Counted from the first letter of the stretch, positions 1 through 11,138 are shown. The stretch: DNA of 43,645 nt from Pseudomonadales bacterium (GCA_031260485.1 JAIRJU010000237.1:1-43645); one strand, 5' to 3'. Notes: a model not told the origin generated them from the sequence alone. Numbers and translations: made by a program.

Positions 1-95
1 GCCAGTTCGCCCGCAATCGGCTGAAGTCCATGCAGCGGCGCGCCCCGTTGGCCGCCGCTTTCTGGAAACAGGCTGATCTTGCTTTTTGATGTCAT
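1..95 (-). CDS. Partial ORF running off the left window edge (MTSKSKISLFPESGGQRGAPLHGLQPIAGELA...)
   Basis: Manual reverse-strand translation from ATG at 95, open to the edge; not in the ORF track; no family recognised. Confidence 0.3.
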   Translation of the reverse strand, partial: MTSKSKISLFPESGGQRGAPLHGLQPIAGEL

Positions 96-99
96 GTAT

Positions 100-246
100 T
101 TATACGGGACTCAATAGGAAGGCTTGAGCGACCTCAATCGCCGTTGCCGGAGTATGCTCGGATCTTAGCCACCAAGCTGCAAGAGCGAGCAAGGACGCAG
201 TGACAGCCAATGCTGCATGAATTGTTTTTTTGGAATACAGGCTCAT
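100..246 (-). CDS. Small predicted single-TM/secreted protein, 48 aa (MSLYSKKTIHAALAVTASLLALAAWWLRSEHTPATAIEVAQAFLLSPV)
   Basis: ATG 7 nt after the proS stop on the same strand; basic N-terminus plus hydrophobic stretch; below the ORF-track length cutoff. Confidence 0.35.
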   Translation of the reverse strand: MSLYSKKTIHAALAVTASLLALAAWWLRSEHTPATAIEVAQAFLLSPV

Positions 247-253
247 GCTCAAA

Positions 254-1981
254 TTAGCCTAGCTTACGCTTGAGCATGGCCACCACCTCCATGAGCGGTA
301 CCTGTTCGGCGCTTTCGCTCTGGCGGTGTTTGTATTCGATCTGCTCATGTTCGAGGCCGCGATCAGAGACAACCAGCCGGTGCGGAATCCCGATCAATTC
401 CATGTCGGCAAACTTTACACCGGGGCTGGTTTTTTTATCGCGGTCATCGAGCAGCACCTCGATGCCGGCGGCGCTGAGTTCGGCGTAGAGCGCTTCGGCC
501 ACTTCCAGCACACGCGGGGTTTTGTGGGCATTGAGCGGAATCAGCGCCACCTGATACGGCGCCAATTGCTGCGGCCAGATGATGCCGTTGCCGTCATGGC
601 ACTGCTCGATACAGGCCGCCACGATACGGCTCACGCCGATGCCGTAGCAACCCATTTCCACGATGCTGCTGCGGCCATTCTCATCCAGCACGCTGACATT
701 CATCGCCTTGCTGTACTTGGTGCCGAGTTGAAAGATGTGGCCAACTTCGATGCCGCGCTTGATGGCGAGTGTGCCTTGGCCATCGGGGCTTTGATCACCT
801 TCCACCACGTTGCGCAAATCCTCGACGCGCGTGAGAGCGCAATCGCGTTCCCAGTTGACGCCGCACAGATGATAGCCATCTTCATTGGCGCCGCACACGA
901 AGTCCACGAGTTGCGCGGCATCCCGATCGACGATCACCGGGCAGGGCAGGCCGACCGGCCCGAGCGAGCCAGGGTGACAGCCAAGCTGCGCGGCGATTTC
1001 CGCCTCAGAGGCGAACACTAACGGCGAATGCACACCGTTGAGTTTGGCGCTCTTGATTTCGTTGAGCTGGTGATCGCCGCGCAGGATCAGCGCCACCAGC
1101 GTGGTGTTGCCGTTTTCATCGGCATCGCCGTGTACCAGCAAAGTCTTCAGCAGCGCGCTTTCGGGCACTTGCAGCAGCGCCGCCACGTCTGCGATGGTCT
1201 TGCTGTCGGGCGTGGCGATCTTGCTGAGCGCCTGGGTTGGGGCAGCGCGCGTGCCAGTGGGCGCGAGCGCGCTGGCCATTTCCAGATTGGCGGCGTAGCT
1301 GCCGGATTGGTTGAACGCGATCAGGTCTTCGCCGGATTCTGCCAATACATGGAATTCGTGCGAGCTGTTGCCGCCGATGTTGCCGGAATCCGCTTGCACC
1401 GCGCGGAATTCGAAACCCAGACGGGTGAAGATGCGCGTATAGGTGGCGTGCATTAGCGCGTAGGTTTGCCGCAGCGATGCTTGATCGAGATGGAAAGAGT
1501 AGGCGTCCTTCATGGTGAATTCACGCGCGCGCATCACGCCGAAACGCGGGCGGCGCTCGTCACGGAACTTGGTCTGGATCTGGTACAGGTTGATTGGCAA
1601 TTGCTTGTAGCTGTTGATCTCGTTGCGCACCAGGTCGGCGATTACTTCCTCGTGCGTGGGGCCGAGGCAGAAGTCGCGGGTATGGCGGTCCTTGAAACGC
1701 TGTAGCTCATCGCCCATCACCTCCCAGCGGCCCGATTCGAGCCATAGCTCCGCTGGCTGCACCACTGGCATCAGCACTTCCAGCGCGCCAGAAGCATTCA
1801 TTTCCTCGCGCACGATGTTGCTGACTTTCTGCAGCACGCGCAGCCCCAAAGGCAGCCAGGTATAAAGGCCAGACGCCAGCTTGCGGATCAAACCGGCCTT
1901 GATCATCAGTTGATGGCTGATGACAACGGCGTCGGCGGGAGTTTCCCGGGTGGTGGCCAGAAGGTAGTGAGAGGTACGCAT
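254..1981 (-). CDS. proS: Prolyl-tRNA synthetase
   Basis: [46 protein letters not shown], class II aaRS motifs ([30 protein letters not shown]); start placed at the internal Met. Confidence 0.97.
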   Translation of the reverse strand: MRTSHYLLATTRETPADAVVISHQLMIKAGLIRKLASGLYTWLPLGLRVLQKVSNIVREEMNASGALEVLMPVVQPAELWLESGRWEVMGDELQRFKDRHTRDFCLGPTHEEVIADLVRNEINSYKQLPINLYQIQTKFRDERRPRFGVMRAREFTMKDAYSFHLDQASLRQTYALMHATYTRIFTRLGFEFRAVQADSGNIGGNSSHEFHVLAESGEDLIAFNQSGSYAANLEMASALAPTGTRAAPTQALSKIATPDSKTIADVAALLQVPESALLKTLLVHGDADENGNTTLVALILRGDHQLNEIKSAKLNGVHSPLVFASEAEIAAQLGCHPGSLGPVGLPCPVIVDRDAAQLVDFVCGANEDGYHLCGVNWERDCALTRVEDLRNVVEGDQSPDGQGTLAIKRGIEVGHIFQLGTKYSKAMNVSVLDENGRSSIVEMGCYGIGVSRIVAACIEQCHDGNGIIWPQQLAPYQVALIPLNAHKTPRVLEVAEALYAELSAAGIEVLLDDRDKKTSPGVKFADMELIGIPHRLVVSDRGLEHEQIEYKHRQSESAEQVPLMEVVAMLKRKLG

Positions 1982-2119
1982 GGTGGAACCCTGTGCTGGT
2001 GATCGGTGGTGATGAGCGCGAAACGCTGGATTTTTCGGGACCAAAAGAAAAGCAGCCCGGGGGCTGCTCTTCTGTGGCTTGGCGTAGACCGGAGCGGGCT
2101 CGCCACGCCCGCGCGAGAC

Positions 2120-2488
2120 TTACAGTTCCGCGAAGGATTTCAGTTTTTTCAGCGGCAGCACTTTGACACGGATGGACGCGGGCTTCTTCGGGATGTCCAT
2201 CAACTCGCCGGGCTTGAACGGGTTGGGCACCCCTTTGCGCGCAGGGCGCGCATCGCGCTTGATGGCTTTGATCTTCAACAGGCCCGGCAGCGTGAATTCG
2301 CCAGCGCCGCGCTTCTTCAAATGGCGTTCGACGATATCGCTCAGACTATCGAGTACCTCGCCCACCTGCTTCTTGGAAAGGCCGGTGCTTTCAGCGATGT
2401 CGTTGAGGAGTGCGGTTTTGGTGTACTTCTCCTGGATTGCGGAAGTCTTCTTGGCAGTTGCCTGCTTGGACGATTTTTTACCAGCCAT
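2120..2488 (-). CDS. HU/IHF-family DNA-binding protein with Lys-rich N-terminal extension
   Basis: LLNDIAESTGLSKKQVGEVLDSLSDIVERHLKKRGAGEFTLPGLLKIKAIKR...ARKGVPNPFKPGE resembles the HU fold; N-terminal MAGKKSSKQATAKKTS tail. Confidence 0.85.
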   Translation of the reverse strand: MAGKKSSKQATAKKTSAIQEKYTKTALLNDIAESTGLSKKQVGEVLDSLSDIVERHLKKRGAGEFTLPGLLKIKAIKRDARPARKGVPNPFKPGELMDIPKKPASIRVKVLPLKKLKSFAEL

Positions 2489-2946
2489 ACATGGTTCTCT
2501 TTTGCAGTGAGGTGAGTTACAGCCTAGTCATTCAGGCCCATTCCCATTCAGTTACAGCTCGTTGGCAAACTTCAAACCCAAGCCCGGTGCAAGGCGATGC
2601 AGCGTTGGGAGAGGAGTTTTCCTTCAGAGATTACAGGGGTTTTACAACAGGCCCTGTGATTAGCCGCCCTGAGTAGTGGCGTATTTATATAGGAATCGCC
2701 ATTACCCCACAAGCTCCCGCATGAAAGTTTTTGCGGGTTTTCACGCAGGAAACTGAGTTTGCTCAAGTCGTGCCCGCTGGCGTTTTTACGGGAGATTTCG
2801 CGGTTATGCCATGGTGCGCGCAGCCGCTTCGTGCTAGGCCATGGCCCACGCTACGCTTGTGTGAGCGGATAGCGAAATAGGCTACAATGCCGCGCTTTGC
2901 AAACGGCCCATGGACTGCGCTGTGGACGGAATCGGGTGAGTGGCTC

Positions 2947-3351
2947 ATGCCTATTTACGAATACAAATGTGAATCTTGTTTGGCGGTGCTGGAGAAGCTC
3001 CAGAAGATCAGCGACGCGCCGCTGCGCGATTGCCCCGAGTGCGGCAAGGAGACGCTGGTGAAGCTGGTGTCTGCGCCGAGCTTTCGTCTCAAAGGCTCTG
3101 GCTGGTACGAGACCGATTTCAAAACCGGCAAGAAGAAAAACGGCGTAGGCACCGATGGCGACGGCGCCGCGAAAAGCGGCGCTGATGAAGCCGCCAACAC
3201 CAAGAACAGCGAGTCCAAAAACAATGAGACCAAGAACAGCGAGGCCGCCAGTAGCAAAAGCGGGGAGAGTGCCCCCGCGCCGAGCAGCAGCAAAACCAGT
3301 AGTGGCAACGACAGCAAGGCCAGTACGCCCACTCGCACGGGCAGCGATTGA
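2947..3351 (+). CDS. FmdB-family zinc-ribbon protein with low-complexity C-terminus
   Basis: MPIYEYKCESC...LRDCPECGKETLVKLVSAPSFRLKGSGWYETDFK. Confidence 0.9.
   Translation: MPIYEYKCESCLAVLEKLQKISDAPLRDCPECGKETLVKLVSAPSFRLKGSGWYETDFKTGKKKNGVGTDGDGAAKSGADEAANTKNSESKNNETKNSEAASSKSGESAPAPSSSKTSSGNDSKASTPTRTGSD
3199..3243 (+). repeat. 15-bp x3 in-frame tandem repeat in the fmdB-like CDS (TKNSE/SKNNE/TKNSE)
   Basis: accaagaacagcgag / tccaaaaacaatgag / accaagaacagcgag. Confidence 0.85.
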
Positions 3352-3395
3352 TTGAAAACATCTCGCGCCACAGTGGCGCAGCAGCAACACCTAAC

Positions 3396-3440
3396 TATCT
3401 GCACGAATAGTATCTACACGAATAATACCCACACGAACCA
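3396..3440 (+). repeat. 15-bp x3 tandem repeat in the aspS leader
   Basis: tatctgcacgaatag / tatctacacgaataa / tacccacacgaacca, ending 10 nt before the aspS ATG. Confidence 0.85.
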
Positions 3441-3450
3441 GGAAATCCCT

Positions 3451-5241
3451 ATGCGTACTCACTACTGTGGCCAGCTCACTCTCAGCCACGTCGATCAGAT
3501 CGTCACTCTCTGCGGCTGGGTACACCGCCGCCGCGATCATGGCGGCGTGATCTTCCTCGACCTGCGCGATCGCGATGGCCTCGCCCAGATTGTCGTGGAT
3601 CCTGATACCGCGGCGGCCTTTGCGCGCGCCGAGCAGGTGCGCAGCGAATACGTGCTGAAAATCCAGGGCAAGGTGCGCGCGCGCCCAGGCGGCACCGAGA
3701 ACAAGGAACTGGCATCGGGCGCCATCGAAGTGCTGTGCAAGGAACTCGAGATTCTCAACGTGGCGGAAACACCGCCGTTCCAATTGGATGAACATGCCAA
3801 CGTCAGCGAAGAAGTACGCCTGCGCTATCGTTTCGTGGACCTGCGCCGCCCCGACATGCAAAAGCGTATGCGTCTGCGCTCGGCAGTGACCAACACGGTG
3901 CGCAATTTTCTCGACAGCAACGGCTTTCTCGACATCGAAACGCCCATCCTCACCCGCGCCACGCCTGAAGGCGCGCGCGACTACCTGGTGCCGAGCCGCA
4001 CGCATCCTGGCAAGTTCTTCGCCTTGCCGCAGTCGCCGCAGTTGTTCAAGCAATTGTTGATGGTGGCCGGTTTGGACCGTTACTACCAGATTGCCAAGTG
4101 CTTCCGCGATGAAGACCTGCGCGCCGATCGCCAACCCGAGTTCACGCAGATCGACATCGAAACCTCCTTCATGACCGAAGACGACATCATGGCGCTCACC
4201 GAGCGCATGATCCGCGAACTGTTCCAAAAACACCTGGGCATCGACTTGCCAACGTTTCCGCGGATGCAGTACTGGGAAGCGATGCGCCGTTTCGGCATCG
4301 ACCGCCCCGACATGCGCATTCCGATGGAATTCACCGACATCGCCGATTTGATGAAAGATGTGGAATTCAAGGTTTTCCACGCACCGGCCAATGATCCCGG
4401 TAGCCGCGTAGTGGCACTCAAAGTGCCCGGCGGCGGCGACATTCCGCGTAAGAAGATCGATGATTACACGGCATTTGTCGCGCAATACGGCGCCAAGGGT
4501 CTGGCCTGGATCAAGGTCAATGATCTGGGCGCGGGGCTCGATGGCCTGCAATCGCCCATCATCAAGTTCATGCCCGAAGCCGTGGTAAACGCCGTGCTTG
4601 AACGTACCGCGGCCAAAACCGGCGATCTGATTTTCTTCGGCGCCGACAAGACCAAAGTGGTGAACGAAGCCATCGGCGCGCTGCGCATCCGCGTTGGCCT
4701 CGATCTCAAGCTGCTGACCTGTGAATGGGCGCCGCTGTGGGTGGTGGATTTCCCGATGTTTGAAGAAGACAAGGAAGGCGGTGTGGCGGCGGTGCATCAT
4801 CCGTTCACCGCGCCGAAATGCTCGCCCGAGGAATTGGCAGCCAAGCCACTGAGCGCCTTGGCGCGCGCTTACGACATGGTGCTCAATGGCACCGAGCTTG
4901 GCGGCGGTTCGATTCGTATCAACCGCGCCGACATGCAGCGGACAGTATTCGGCCTCTTGGGTATCGGCGAGGCGGAGGCGGAAGAAAAGTTCGGCTTCTT
5001 GCTCAACGCGCTCAAGTATGGCGCGCCGCCGCACGGCGGGCTGGCCTTTGGTTTGGACCGATTGGTCATGATGATGACAGGATCGCAGTCGATCCGCGAT
5101 GTGATCGCGTTTCCGAAAACGCAATCGGCCAGTTGCCCGCTCACCGATGCGCCCGGTGCGGTGCCGCCCAAGCAATTGCGCGAACTCAACATCCGTCTGC
5201 GCGAGCAAGCGGTGGAAGGCGCGCAGGGTTCTGTGTCCTGA
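3451..5241 (+). CDS. aspS: Aspartyl-tRNA synthetase
   Basis: [41 protein letters not shown]...[18 protein letters not shown]...[15 protein letters not shown]. Confidence 0.98.
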   Translation: MRTHYCGQLTLSHVDQIVTLCGWVHRRRDHGGVIFLDLRDRDGLAQIVVDPDTAAAFARAEQVRSEYVLKIQGKVRARPGGTENKELASGAIEVLCKELEILNVAETPPFQLDEHANVSEEVRLRYRFVDLRRPDMQKRMRLRSAVTNTVRNFLDSNGFLDIETPILTRATPEGARDYLVPSRTHPGKFFALPQSPQLFKQLLMVAGLDRYYQIAKCFRDEDLRADRQPEFTQIDIETSFMTEDDIMALTERMIRELFQKHLGIDLPTFPRMQYWEAMRRFGIDRPDMRIPMEFTDIADLMKDVEFKVFHAPANDPGSRVVALKVPGGGDIPRKKIDDYTAFVAQYGAKGLAWIKVNDLGAGLDGLQSPIIKFMPEAVVNAVLERTAAKTGDLIFFGADKTKVVNEAIGALRIRVGLDLKLLTCEWAPLWVVDFPMFEEDKEGGVAAVHHPFTAPKCSPEELAAKPLSALARAYDMVLNGTELGGGSIRINRADMQRTVFGLLGIGEAEAEEKFGFLLNALKYGAPPHGGLAFGLDRLVMMMTGSQSIRDVIAFPKTQSASCPLTDAPGAVPPKQLRELNIRLREQAVEGAQGSVS

Positions 5242-5762
5242 TGTCGCTCGTGCTCGGCATCGATCCCGGCTCGCGCAAGTGCGGTTATGGCTTTGTCAAC
5301 GCGGTGGGCAGCAAGCTCGAGTACGTGGCGAGCGGGGTGATTCGGGTCGAGCATCTGGAATTTCCGCAGCGTCTGCAAACGATCTACGCCACGCTCAGTG
5401 GCTTGATCGAGCAATACGCACCGGAGGAGGCAGCGATCGAGGAAGTATTCGTGGGCAAGAGCAGCAGTTCCGCGCTCAAGCTGGGGCAGGCGCGCGGCGC
5501 TGCCATGGTGGCTTGCACCAGTCATCGCCTCGCGGTCTTTGAATACGCCACGCGCAAGGTCAAATTGGCGGTGGTGGGCACGGGCGCGGCGGCCAAACCG
5601 CAAATTCAACATATGATTAAGAATCTGCTCAAACTTACTGATTCTCCAGCAGAAGATGCCGCTGATGCACTTTCTGTGGCAGTGTGTCATGCTCACACCC
5701 GGCACAGCTTGATCCGTCTGGCTGGCGTGCGCGCCAGCCGGCGTGGCCGCTTGGTGCGTTGA
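5241..5762 (+). CDS. ruvC: Holliday junction endodeoxyribonuclease RuvC
   Basis: [19 protein letters not shown]...EEAAIEEVFVGKSSSSALKLGQARG; start overlaps the aspS stop (TGATG). Confidence 0.97.
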   Translation: MSLVLGIDPGSRKCGYGFVNAVGSKLEYVASGVIRVEHLEFPQRLQTIYATLSGLIEQYAPEEAAIEEVFVGKSSSSALKLGQARGAAMVACTSHRLAVFEYATRKVKLAVVGTGAAAKPQIQHMIKNLLKLTDSPAEDAADALSVAVCHAHTRHSLIRLAGVRASRRGRLVR

Positions 5763-5779
5763 CTGGTTTTCATGGCTTT

Positions 5780-5815
5780 GTCTCAGGTAAGAGCTTCGTC
5801 TCAGGTAAAACTTGC
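5780..5815 (+). repeat. 18-bp x2 tandem repeat upstream of ruvA
   Basis: gtctcaggtaagagcttc / gtctcaggtaaaacttgc, ending 3 nt before the ruvA ATG. Confidence 0.8.
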
Positions 5816-5818
5816 CGC

Positions 5819-6454
5819 ATGATCGGACGTCTACAAGGCATTCTGCTGTCGAAAGAAGAACAGGGCGTGGTGCTGGAAGCTGGCGGAGTGGGCTACGAAG
5901 TCGAAGTGCCGGCCTCGACGCTGCTGACCTTGCCGCCGCTTGGCATGAGCCTTGTGCTGCACACGCATCTGGTCATTCGTGAAGATGCGCATCATCTCTA
6001 CGGCTTTGCCGAGTTGCGCGAGCGTGAGATGTTCCGGCTGCTGCTCAAGGCCAATGGCATTGGGCCAAAATTGGCCTTGGGGTTGTTGTCTGCGCTCGAC
6101 AGCCAAGCGCTGGCGGCGGCGGTGTCGCGCGCCGACCTCAACACGCTGGTAAAACTGCCGGGCGTGGGCCGTAAAACCGCCGAGCGCCTGGTGCTCGATC
6201 TGCGCGACCGGCTCAAGGAATGGGAATTGCGTTACGGCGCGGTGCCTGTGGCGCCGCACGAAGCGCGCGCAGCGGGAGCGGAGGATCAGCAACAAGAAGC
6301 GGAAACCGCGCTGATCGGGCTGGGCTACAAGCCGCAAGAAGCCGCGCGCGCGGTGGTGTTGGCAGCGGCGCAGTTGCAGGAAGCGGGCAAGGTGCTTGCC
6401 ACTGCCGCTCTGGTGCGCCTTGCGCTCAGAGAGTTGGGCCGGGTGCATGTTTGA
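5819..6454 (+). CDS. ruvA: Holliday junction branch migration protein RuvA
   Basis: MIGRLQGILLSKEEQGVVLEAGGVGYEVEVPAST...GIGPKLALGLLS...KLPGVGRKTAERLVLDLRD. Confidence 0.97.
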   Translation: MIGRLQGILLSKEEQGVVLEAGGVGYEVEVPASTLLTLPPLGMSLVLHTHLVIREDAHHLYGFAELREREMFRLLLKANGIGPKLALGLLSALDSQALAAAVSRADLNTLVKLPGVGRKTAERLVLDLRDRLKEWELRYGAVPVAPHEARAAGAEDQQQEAETALIGLGYKPQEAARAVVLAAAQLQEAGKVLATAALVRLALRELGRVHV

Positions 6455-6503
6455 GCGGGTTGTGTAACAGACTTCCAAGCACCAGACTTTCAAGGACCCG
6501 ATG

Positions 6504-6557
6504 TTCAGGTAGACAAATTCAGGTAAATAGATTCAGGTAAATAAATTCAGGTAAACA
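6504..6557 (+). repeat. 14-bp x4 tandem repeat running directly into the ruvB start codon
   Basis: ttcaggtagacaaa / ttcaggtaaataga / ttcaggtaaataaa / ttcaggtaaaca-ATG. Confidence 0.9.
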
Positions 6558-7598
6558 ATGCACGAAGAAGATCGCCTCATCAGTGCCTCGGGCAACGCCA
6601 CGGAAGCGGGTCAGGACCGCTCCATCCGTCCTGCGCGCCTGAGCGACTACATCGGGCAAGACACCGTGAAGGCGCAAATGCAGATCTTCATCGACGCCGC
6701 GCGCAACCGCGGCGAGGCGCTCGATCACATTTTGATCTTCGGTCCGCCAGGGCTGGGCAAGACCACCTTGTCGCACATCATCGCCAATGAAATGGGCGTG
6801 TCACTCAAGAGCACCTCGGGGCCGGTGCTGGAAAAGGCCGGCGATCTCGCCGCGATTCTCACCAACCTCGAACCAGGTGACGTGCTGTTCATCGACGAAA
6901 TCCACCGCATGAGCCCGGTGATCGAGGAAGTGTTGTATCCGGCGATGGAGGATTATCAGCTTGACCTGATGATCGGCGAAGGCCCGGCCGCGCGCTCCTT
7001 GAAGCTGGATTTGCCGCGTTTCACGCTGGTGGGCGCCACCACGCGCGCGGGCCTTTTGACCTCGCCTTTGCGCGATCGCTTCGGTATCACACAGCGGCTT
7101 GAGTTCTACACGGTGGAGCAATTGACGCGCATCGTCAGCCGCGCCGCGGTGATTCTGAAGACGCCTTGCGAAGACGCAGGCGCGCAGGAAATCGCCCGCC
7201 GCGCCCGCGGCACGCCGCGCATCGCCAATCGCCTTTTGCGCCGCGTGCGCGATTACTGCGAAGTGAAAGGCGAGGGCATCATCACTGGCACCATGGCGGC
7301 GCAGGCGCTCGACATGCTCAGTGTCGATCGCAACGGTTTCGATCATCTCGATAGGCGCTTGTTGTTGACCATCATTGAAAAGTTCGATGGCGGTCCAGTG
7401 GGCGCCGAAAGTCTGGCGGCGGCGCTTAGCGAAGAGCGCGGCACCATCGAAGACGTGCTGGAGCCGTATCTGATCCAGCAGGGTTTCATCCAGCGCACGC
7501 CGCGGGGTCGGGTGGTGACGCAGTTCGCGTATCGCCATTTCGGGCTGCCCACCGGCACGCGCGGCGATGAGCGCGATAAGGTGTTCACACTGAATTAA
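6558..7598 (+). CDS. ruvB: Holliday junction branch migration ATPase RuvB
   Basis: [58 protein letters not shown]. Confidence 0.98.
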   Translation: MHEEDRLISASGNATEAGQDRSIRPARLSDYIGQDTVKAQMQIFIDAARNRGEALDHILIFGPPGLGKTTLSHIIANEMGVSLKSTSGPVLEKAGDLAAILTNLEPGDVLFIDEIHRMSPVIEEVLYPAMEDYQLDLMIGEGPAARSLKLDLPRFTLVGATTRAGLLTSPLRDRFGITQRLEFYTVEQLTRIVSRAAVILKTPCEDAGAQEIARRARGTPRIANRLLRRVRDYCEVKGEGIITGTMAAQALDMLSVDRNGFDHLDRRLLLTIIEKFDGGPVGAESLAAALSEERGTIEDVLEPYLIQQGFIQRTPRGRVVTQFAYRHFGLPTGTRGDERDKVFTLN

Positions 7599-7660
7599 TG
7601 TTTCGCGGTCATAATCAACGGTTTGCCAAAATTCTTTACTCGTAATACTCAGGGGCTTGC

Positions 7661-8350
7661 ATGAACGAAATGAATATCTGGAGTCTGATCGTGGGCGCCA
7701 CGCTGGTGGTGAAACTGGTCATGCTGGGGCTCTTGTCGTTGTCGGTGGTGTCGTGGGTAGTCATCGTCCAGAAAGGGCTGGTGATCAAAGACGCCGAACT
7801 GGAAGTGGGCGGTTTTGAAAAACGCTTCTGGTCCGGCATGGATCTGAGCCAACTGTTCCGCGACGGCGCCAATCGCCAGAAGAGCAGCGCTGCGCTCGGC
7901 ATGGAGAACCTGTTCCGCAGCGGCTTCAAGGAATTCACGCGCCTGCGCCAGCAGCAGGGCATTGATTCGGATGCGGTGATGGAAGGCTCGCAGCGCGCCA
8001 TGCGCGTGGCGATGGCCAAGGAAGAAAAGGCACTGGAGAAACACCTGGCGCTCTTGGCCACGGTGGCGTCGGTATCGCCGTACATCGGTTTGTTCGGTAC
8101 CGTGTGGGGCATCATGAGTGCCTTCATTGGCCTGGCCAATCAAAACCAGGCCACACTCGCCGTGGTAGCACAGCCGATCGCCGAGGCGCTGATCGCCACC
8201 GCCATGGGCTTGTTCGCCGCGATTCCCGCGGTATTGGCGTATAACCACTATGCGGCGAAGGTGGAGTCCATTTCACACAGTTACTACACTTTCGTCGATG
8301 AATTCACCAGCATCCTGCACCGTCAGGCTTACAGTAAGCGCGCCGCGTAA
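7661..8350 (+). CDS. tolQ: TolQ, MotA/TolQ/ExbB proton channel family
   Basis: MNEMNIWSLIVGATLVVKLVMLGLLSLSVVSWVVIVQK...TVASVSPYIGLFGTVWGIM; gene order. Confidence 0.95.
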   Translation: MNEMNIWSLIVGATLVVKLVMLGLLSLSVVSWVVIVQKGLVIKDAELEVGGFEKRFWSGMDLSQLFRDGANRQKSSAALGMENLFRSGFKEFTRLRQQQGIDSDAVMEGSQRAMRVAMAKEEKALEKHLALLATVASVSPYIGLFGTVWGIMSAFIGLANQNQATLAVVAQPIAEALIATAMGLFAAIPAVLAYNHYAAKVESISHSYYTFVDEFTSILHRQAYSKRAA

Positions 8351-8400
8351 AGCCGCGCATAAAGTGTCGCGTAAAAGTAGAGGAGCACAGGAGCAGTCCC

Positions 8401-8847
8401 ATGGAAGCCGCTAGCCGCCGTCAACGCCGTAAACCCATGGCCGAGATCAACGTCGTTCCCTTGATCGACGTGATGCTGGTATTGCTGATCGTGTTCATGA
8501 TCACCGCACCGCTCATCACGCAAGGCATCAAGGTTGATCTGCCCAAGGCCAGCGCGGAAGTCGTGGACGACACCGCGAAGGAAACGCTGGTGGTGTCGAT
8601 CAACGCCGCGGGCGAATACTTTGTCAGCCTGGGCGAAAGCAGCGCCGACGATCCCACGCCAGTGCCGCTGGAGCAAATCGGCGAAATGGTGGGCAAAATC
8701 ATGAATCAGAATCCCAGCGTGCCGGTGTTTCTTGAAGCTGACACAACGGTCAACTATGGCCTGGTGATGCAATTGCTGGCCACCTTGGAAAACTCCGGCG
8801 CGCCCGGCGTGCGCCTGATCACGCAACCACCGATCGGAGGGAAGTGA
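8401..8847 (+). CDS. tolR: TolR (ExbD/TolR family)
   Basis: RRKPMAEINVVPLIDVMLVLLIVFMITAPL. Confidence 0.95.
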   Translation: MEAASRRQRRKPMAEINVVPLIDVMLVLLIVFMITAPLITQGIKVDLPKASAEVVDDTAKETLVVSINAAGEYFVSLGESSADDPTPVPLEQIGEMVGKIMNQNPSVPVFLEADTTVNYGLVMQLLATLENSGAPGVRLITQPPIGGK

Positions 8848-8855
8848 GGTCACGT

Positions 8856-9695
8856 ATGTTGCACTGGTTGCTCAAGCACGAAGGCTATCCGCCCGGTGTC
8901 GTGTTCGCCGTGCTGCTGCATGGCGCCTTGATTCTGTTTCTCATTGGCCGGCAGTTTCAGCCGCCGCCACTGCTGGCAGCGGAAAAGCCGGTGTTCATTA
9001 CCGCAACGCTCATTCAAGAAAACCCCCAGCAGCAACGCGCCGAACAAAAACGGGCGCAGGAACGCCAGCAGCAACAACAGCAGCAACAGCGTGACCGCCA
9101 GCGTCAGGCGGAGGCCGAGAAACAGCGCCAAGCCGCTGCGGCACAAGAGCGCCAAGTGGCGGCGGCGGCCGCGGCGGAAAAACAACGTCAAGCCGATGCC
9201 GAAAAACAGCGGCTGGCTGACGCGGAAAAACAGCGCCAAGCCGACGCCGAAAAACAGCGTCAGGCCGCGGCAGAAAAACAACGTCAAGCCGACGCGGAAA
9301 AACAGCGCCAGGCGCAAGCCGACGCCGAGCGTCAGCGCAAGGCGGAGGCGGATCGCCAAAGCGCCGCCACCACGCAAGCCGATGCGGCCGCCACCAATCT
9401 CAAGGATCAATACGCGGCCTTGATTCGTGACTTAGTGTCACAGAACTGGACGCGCCCGCCCGATGCTGTCAATGGCATGGTCGCAGTGGTGGAAATCCGC
9501 ATGACGCCCATTGGCGAAATCGTGTCCAGCACCATTATCCAAAGCAGCGGCAACGCCGCTTTCGATCGTTCCGTGGATCAGGCGGTGAAACGCCTGGGCC
9601 GCATTCCAGAATTGCAGAACCTGCCCAATGCGGTGTTCGAGCGCTATTTCCGGGGCTTTACCCTGACTTTCACCCCTGAGGACTTGTTACGATGA
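8856..9695 (+). CDS. tolA: TolA cell envelope protein
   Basis: N-terminal TM, long KQRQADAE-rich helical domain, TonB/TolA C-terminal domain; ATG at 8856 (GTG at 8844 possible). Confidence 0.93.
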   Translation: MLHWLLKHEGYPPGVVFAVLLHGALILFLIGRQFQPPPLLAAEKPVFITATLIQENPQQQRAEQKRAQERQQQQQQQQRDRQRQAEAEKQRQAAAAQERQVAAAAAAEKQRQADAEKQRLADAEKQRQADAEKQRQAAAEKQRQADAEKQRQAQADAERQRKAEADRQSAATTQADAAATNLKDQYAALIRDLVSQNWTRPPDAVNGMVAVVEIRMTPIGEIVSSTIIQSSGNAAFDRSVDQAVKRLGRIPELQNLPNAVFERYFRGFTLTFTPEDLLR

Positions 9696-11008
9696 ACAAA
9701 CTTTTACAAGGCTTTCTATTGCTGCTGGCCGCGCTACTCACTCAAATGGCCGCCGCGCAACAACTCAATATCCAGATCACCCAAGGGGTGGATAACCCGG
9801 TGCCCATTGCCGTGGTGCCCTTTGGTTGGAAAGGCTTCGGCACATTGCCGGAAAGCATCACCGACATCGTCAACAAAGACCTCAGCAACAGCGGCCAATT
9901 CTCGACGGTGCCCGAACGCAACATGCTGAGCACGCCGCACGAACAGAATGAAGTGTTCTTCCGCGATTGGCGTTTTCTGGGCGCGGATTATCTCTTGATC
10001 GGCAAGATTGACCGTTCCGAAGGCAGCAACCTGGTGCAAGTGCAGTACGAGTTGTTCGATGCGGTGCGCGAAACCCGCATGGTAGGAGAAGTCATCAGCG
10101 GCACCGAAGTGCAGTTGCGCGACATCGCACATCAGATCAGTGACGTGGTGTACGAGCAGATCACCGGCATTCGCGGTGCCTTTTCCACCAAGATTCTCTA
10201 TGTCACCTCGCAGCGGATCAGCGACAGCCTCACCAACTACCAGTTGAACTTGTCTGACGCCGACGGTGGCCGCCCGCAGGTTTTGCTGCAATCGCGCGAG
10301 CCGATCATGTCGCCGACCTGGGCGCCGGATGCCCGCCGCATCGCGTATGTCAGCTTCGAGTCGAGCCGTCCGCGTATCTACATTCAAGATCTGAGCAGCG
10401 GCAAGCGCGAGCAGATCACGGATTTTCCCGGCTTGAACAGTTCGCCGGCTTTCTCACCCGATGGCAAGAGCATGGCCATGGTGCTATCCAAAGACGGCAA
10501 CCCCGATATCTTCGTGATGGATCTCGCCACCAAGCAACTGCGCAAGATCACCACGCATTTCGCGGTGGATACCGAACCCTGCTGGCTGCCCAATGGCCGT
10601 GCGCTGGTCTATACCTCGGAGCAGGGCGGCGCCAACCGGCCGCAGATCTATCAGGTGAATCTGGATACCGGCTTCACGGAACGTGTGACTTTCGAGGGCA
10701 CCTACAACTCCAAGCCCTTGATGCTGCCCGATGGCAAGAATCTGGTGATGGTGCATCGCTATGACTCCAGCGACGAATTTCATCTGGCGCTGATGAACCT
10801 CGAACGCGGCACCGTTCGCGTGCTGACGAATACTTCTCTGGATGAGTCACCGACGCTGGCGCCCAACGCCAGCATGATCATGTACGCTTCCAAGGCCAAT
10901 GGCCGCGGGATTTTGAACGCGGTGTCAATCGACGGACGGGTGAAGTATCAGTTGCCGGTCAATGCGGGCGATGTGCGTGAACCGGCGTGGTCGCCGTTCC
11001 TCGATTGA
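9692..11008 (+). CDS. tolB: Tol-Pal system beta-propeller protein TolB
   Basis: Signal peptide, [25 protein letters not shown]...[29 protein letters not shown]. Confidence 0.97.
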   Translation: MNKLLQGFLLLLAALLTQMAAAQQLNIQITQGVDNPVPIAVVPFGWKGFGTLPESITDIVNKDLSNSGQFSTVPERNMLSTPHEQNEVFFRDWRFLGADYLLIGKIDRSEGSNLVQVQYELFDAVRETRMVGEVISGTEVQLRDIAHQISDVVYEQITGIRGAFSTKILYVTSQRISDSLTNYQLNLSDADGGRPQVLLQSREPIMSPTWAPDARRIAYVSFESSRPRIYIQDLSSGKREQITDFPGLNSSPAFSPDGKSMAMVLSKDGNPDIFVMDLATKQLRKITTHFAVDTEPCWLPNGRALVYTSEQGGANRPQIYQVNLDTGFTERVTFEGTYNSKPLMLPDGKNLVMVHRYDSSDEFHLALMNLERGTVRVLTNTSLDESPTLAPNASMIMYASKANGRGILNAVSIDGRVKYQLPVNAGDVREPAWSPFLD

Positions 11009-11138
11009 TGGAGCGCGGCGCGGAAAGCAGAAAATAAAAAAAGTTCCAAAAAACCCCTGTGGCTACTTGTTAGGCATCACGAAACCTAAGAAAATGGCGC
11101 AGATTTTTTTCCCTAGCATAAAAAAACGAGGAGTTTAT

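Noticed and set aside
2857-2876. lac-operator-like TTGTGTGAGCGGATAGCGAA upstream of the fmdB-like gene
   Set aside because: Short resemblance only; no LacI-type regulator or lac genes nearby, likely chance.
3391-5208. 605-aa minus-strand ORF opposite aspS
   Set aside because: Shadow ORF in high-GC DNA; His/Arg/Ala-rich translation with no recognisable motif, fully antisense to clear aspS.
9040-9400. KQRQADAE repeats in tolA as part of the repeat phenomenon
   Set aside because: Ala/Lys/Gln/Glu-rich helical repeats are normal for TolA domain II.
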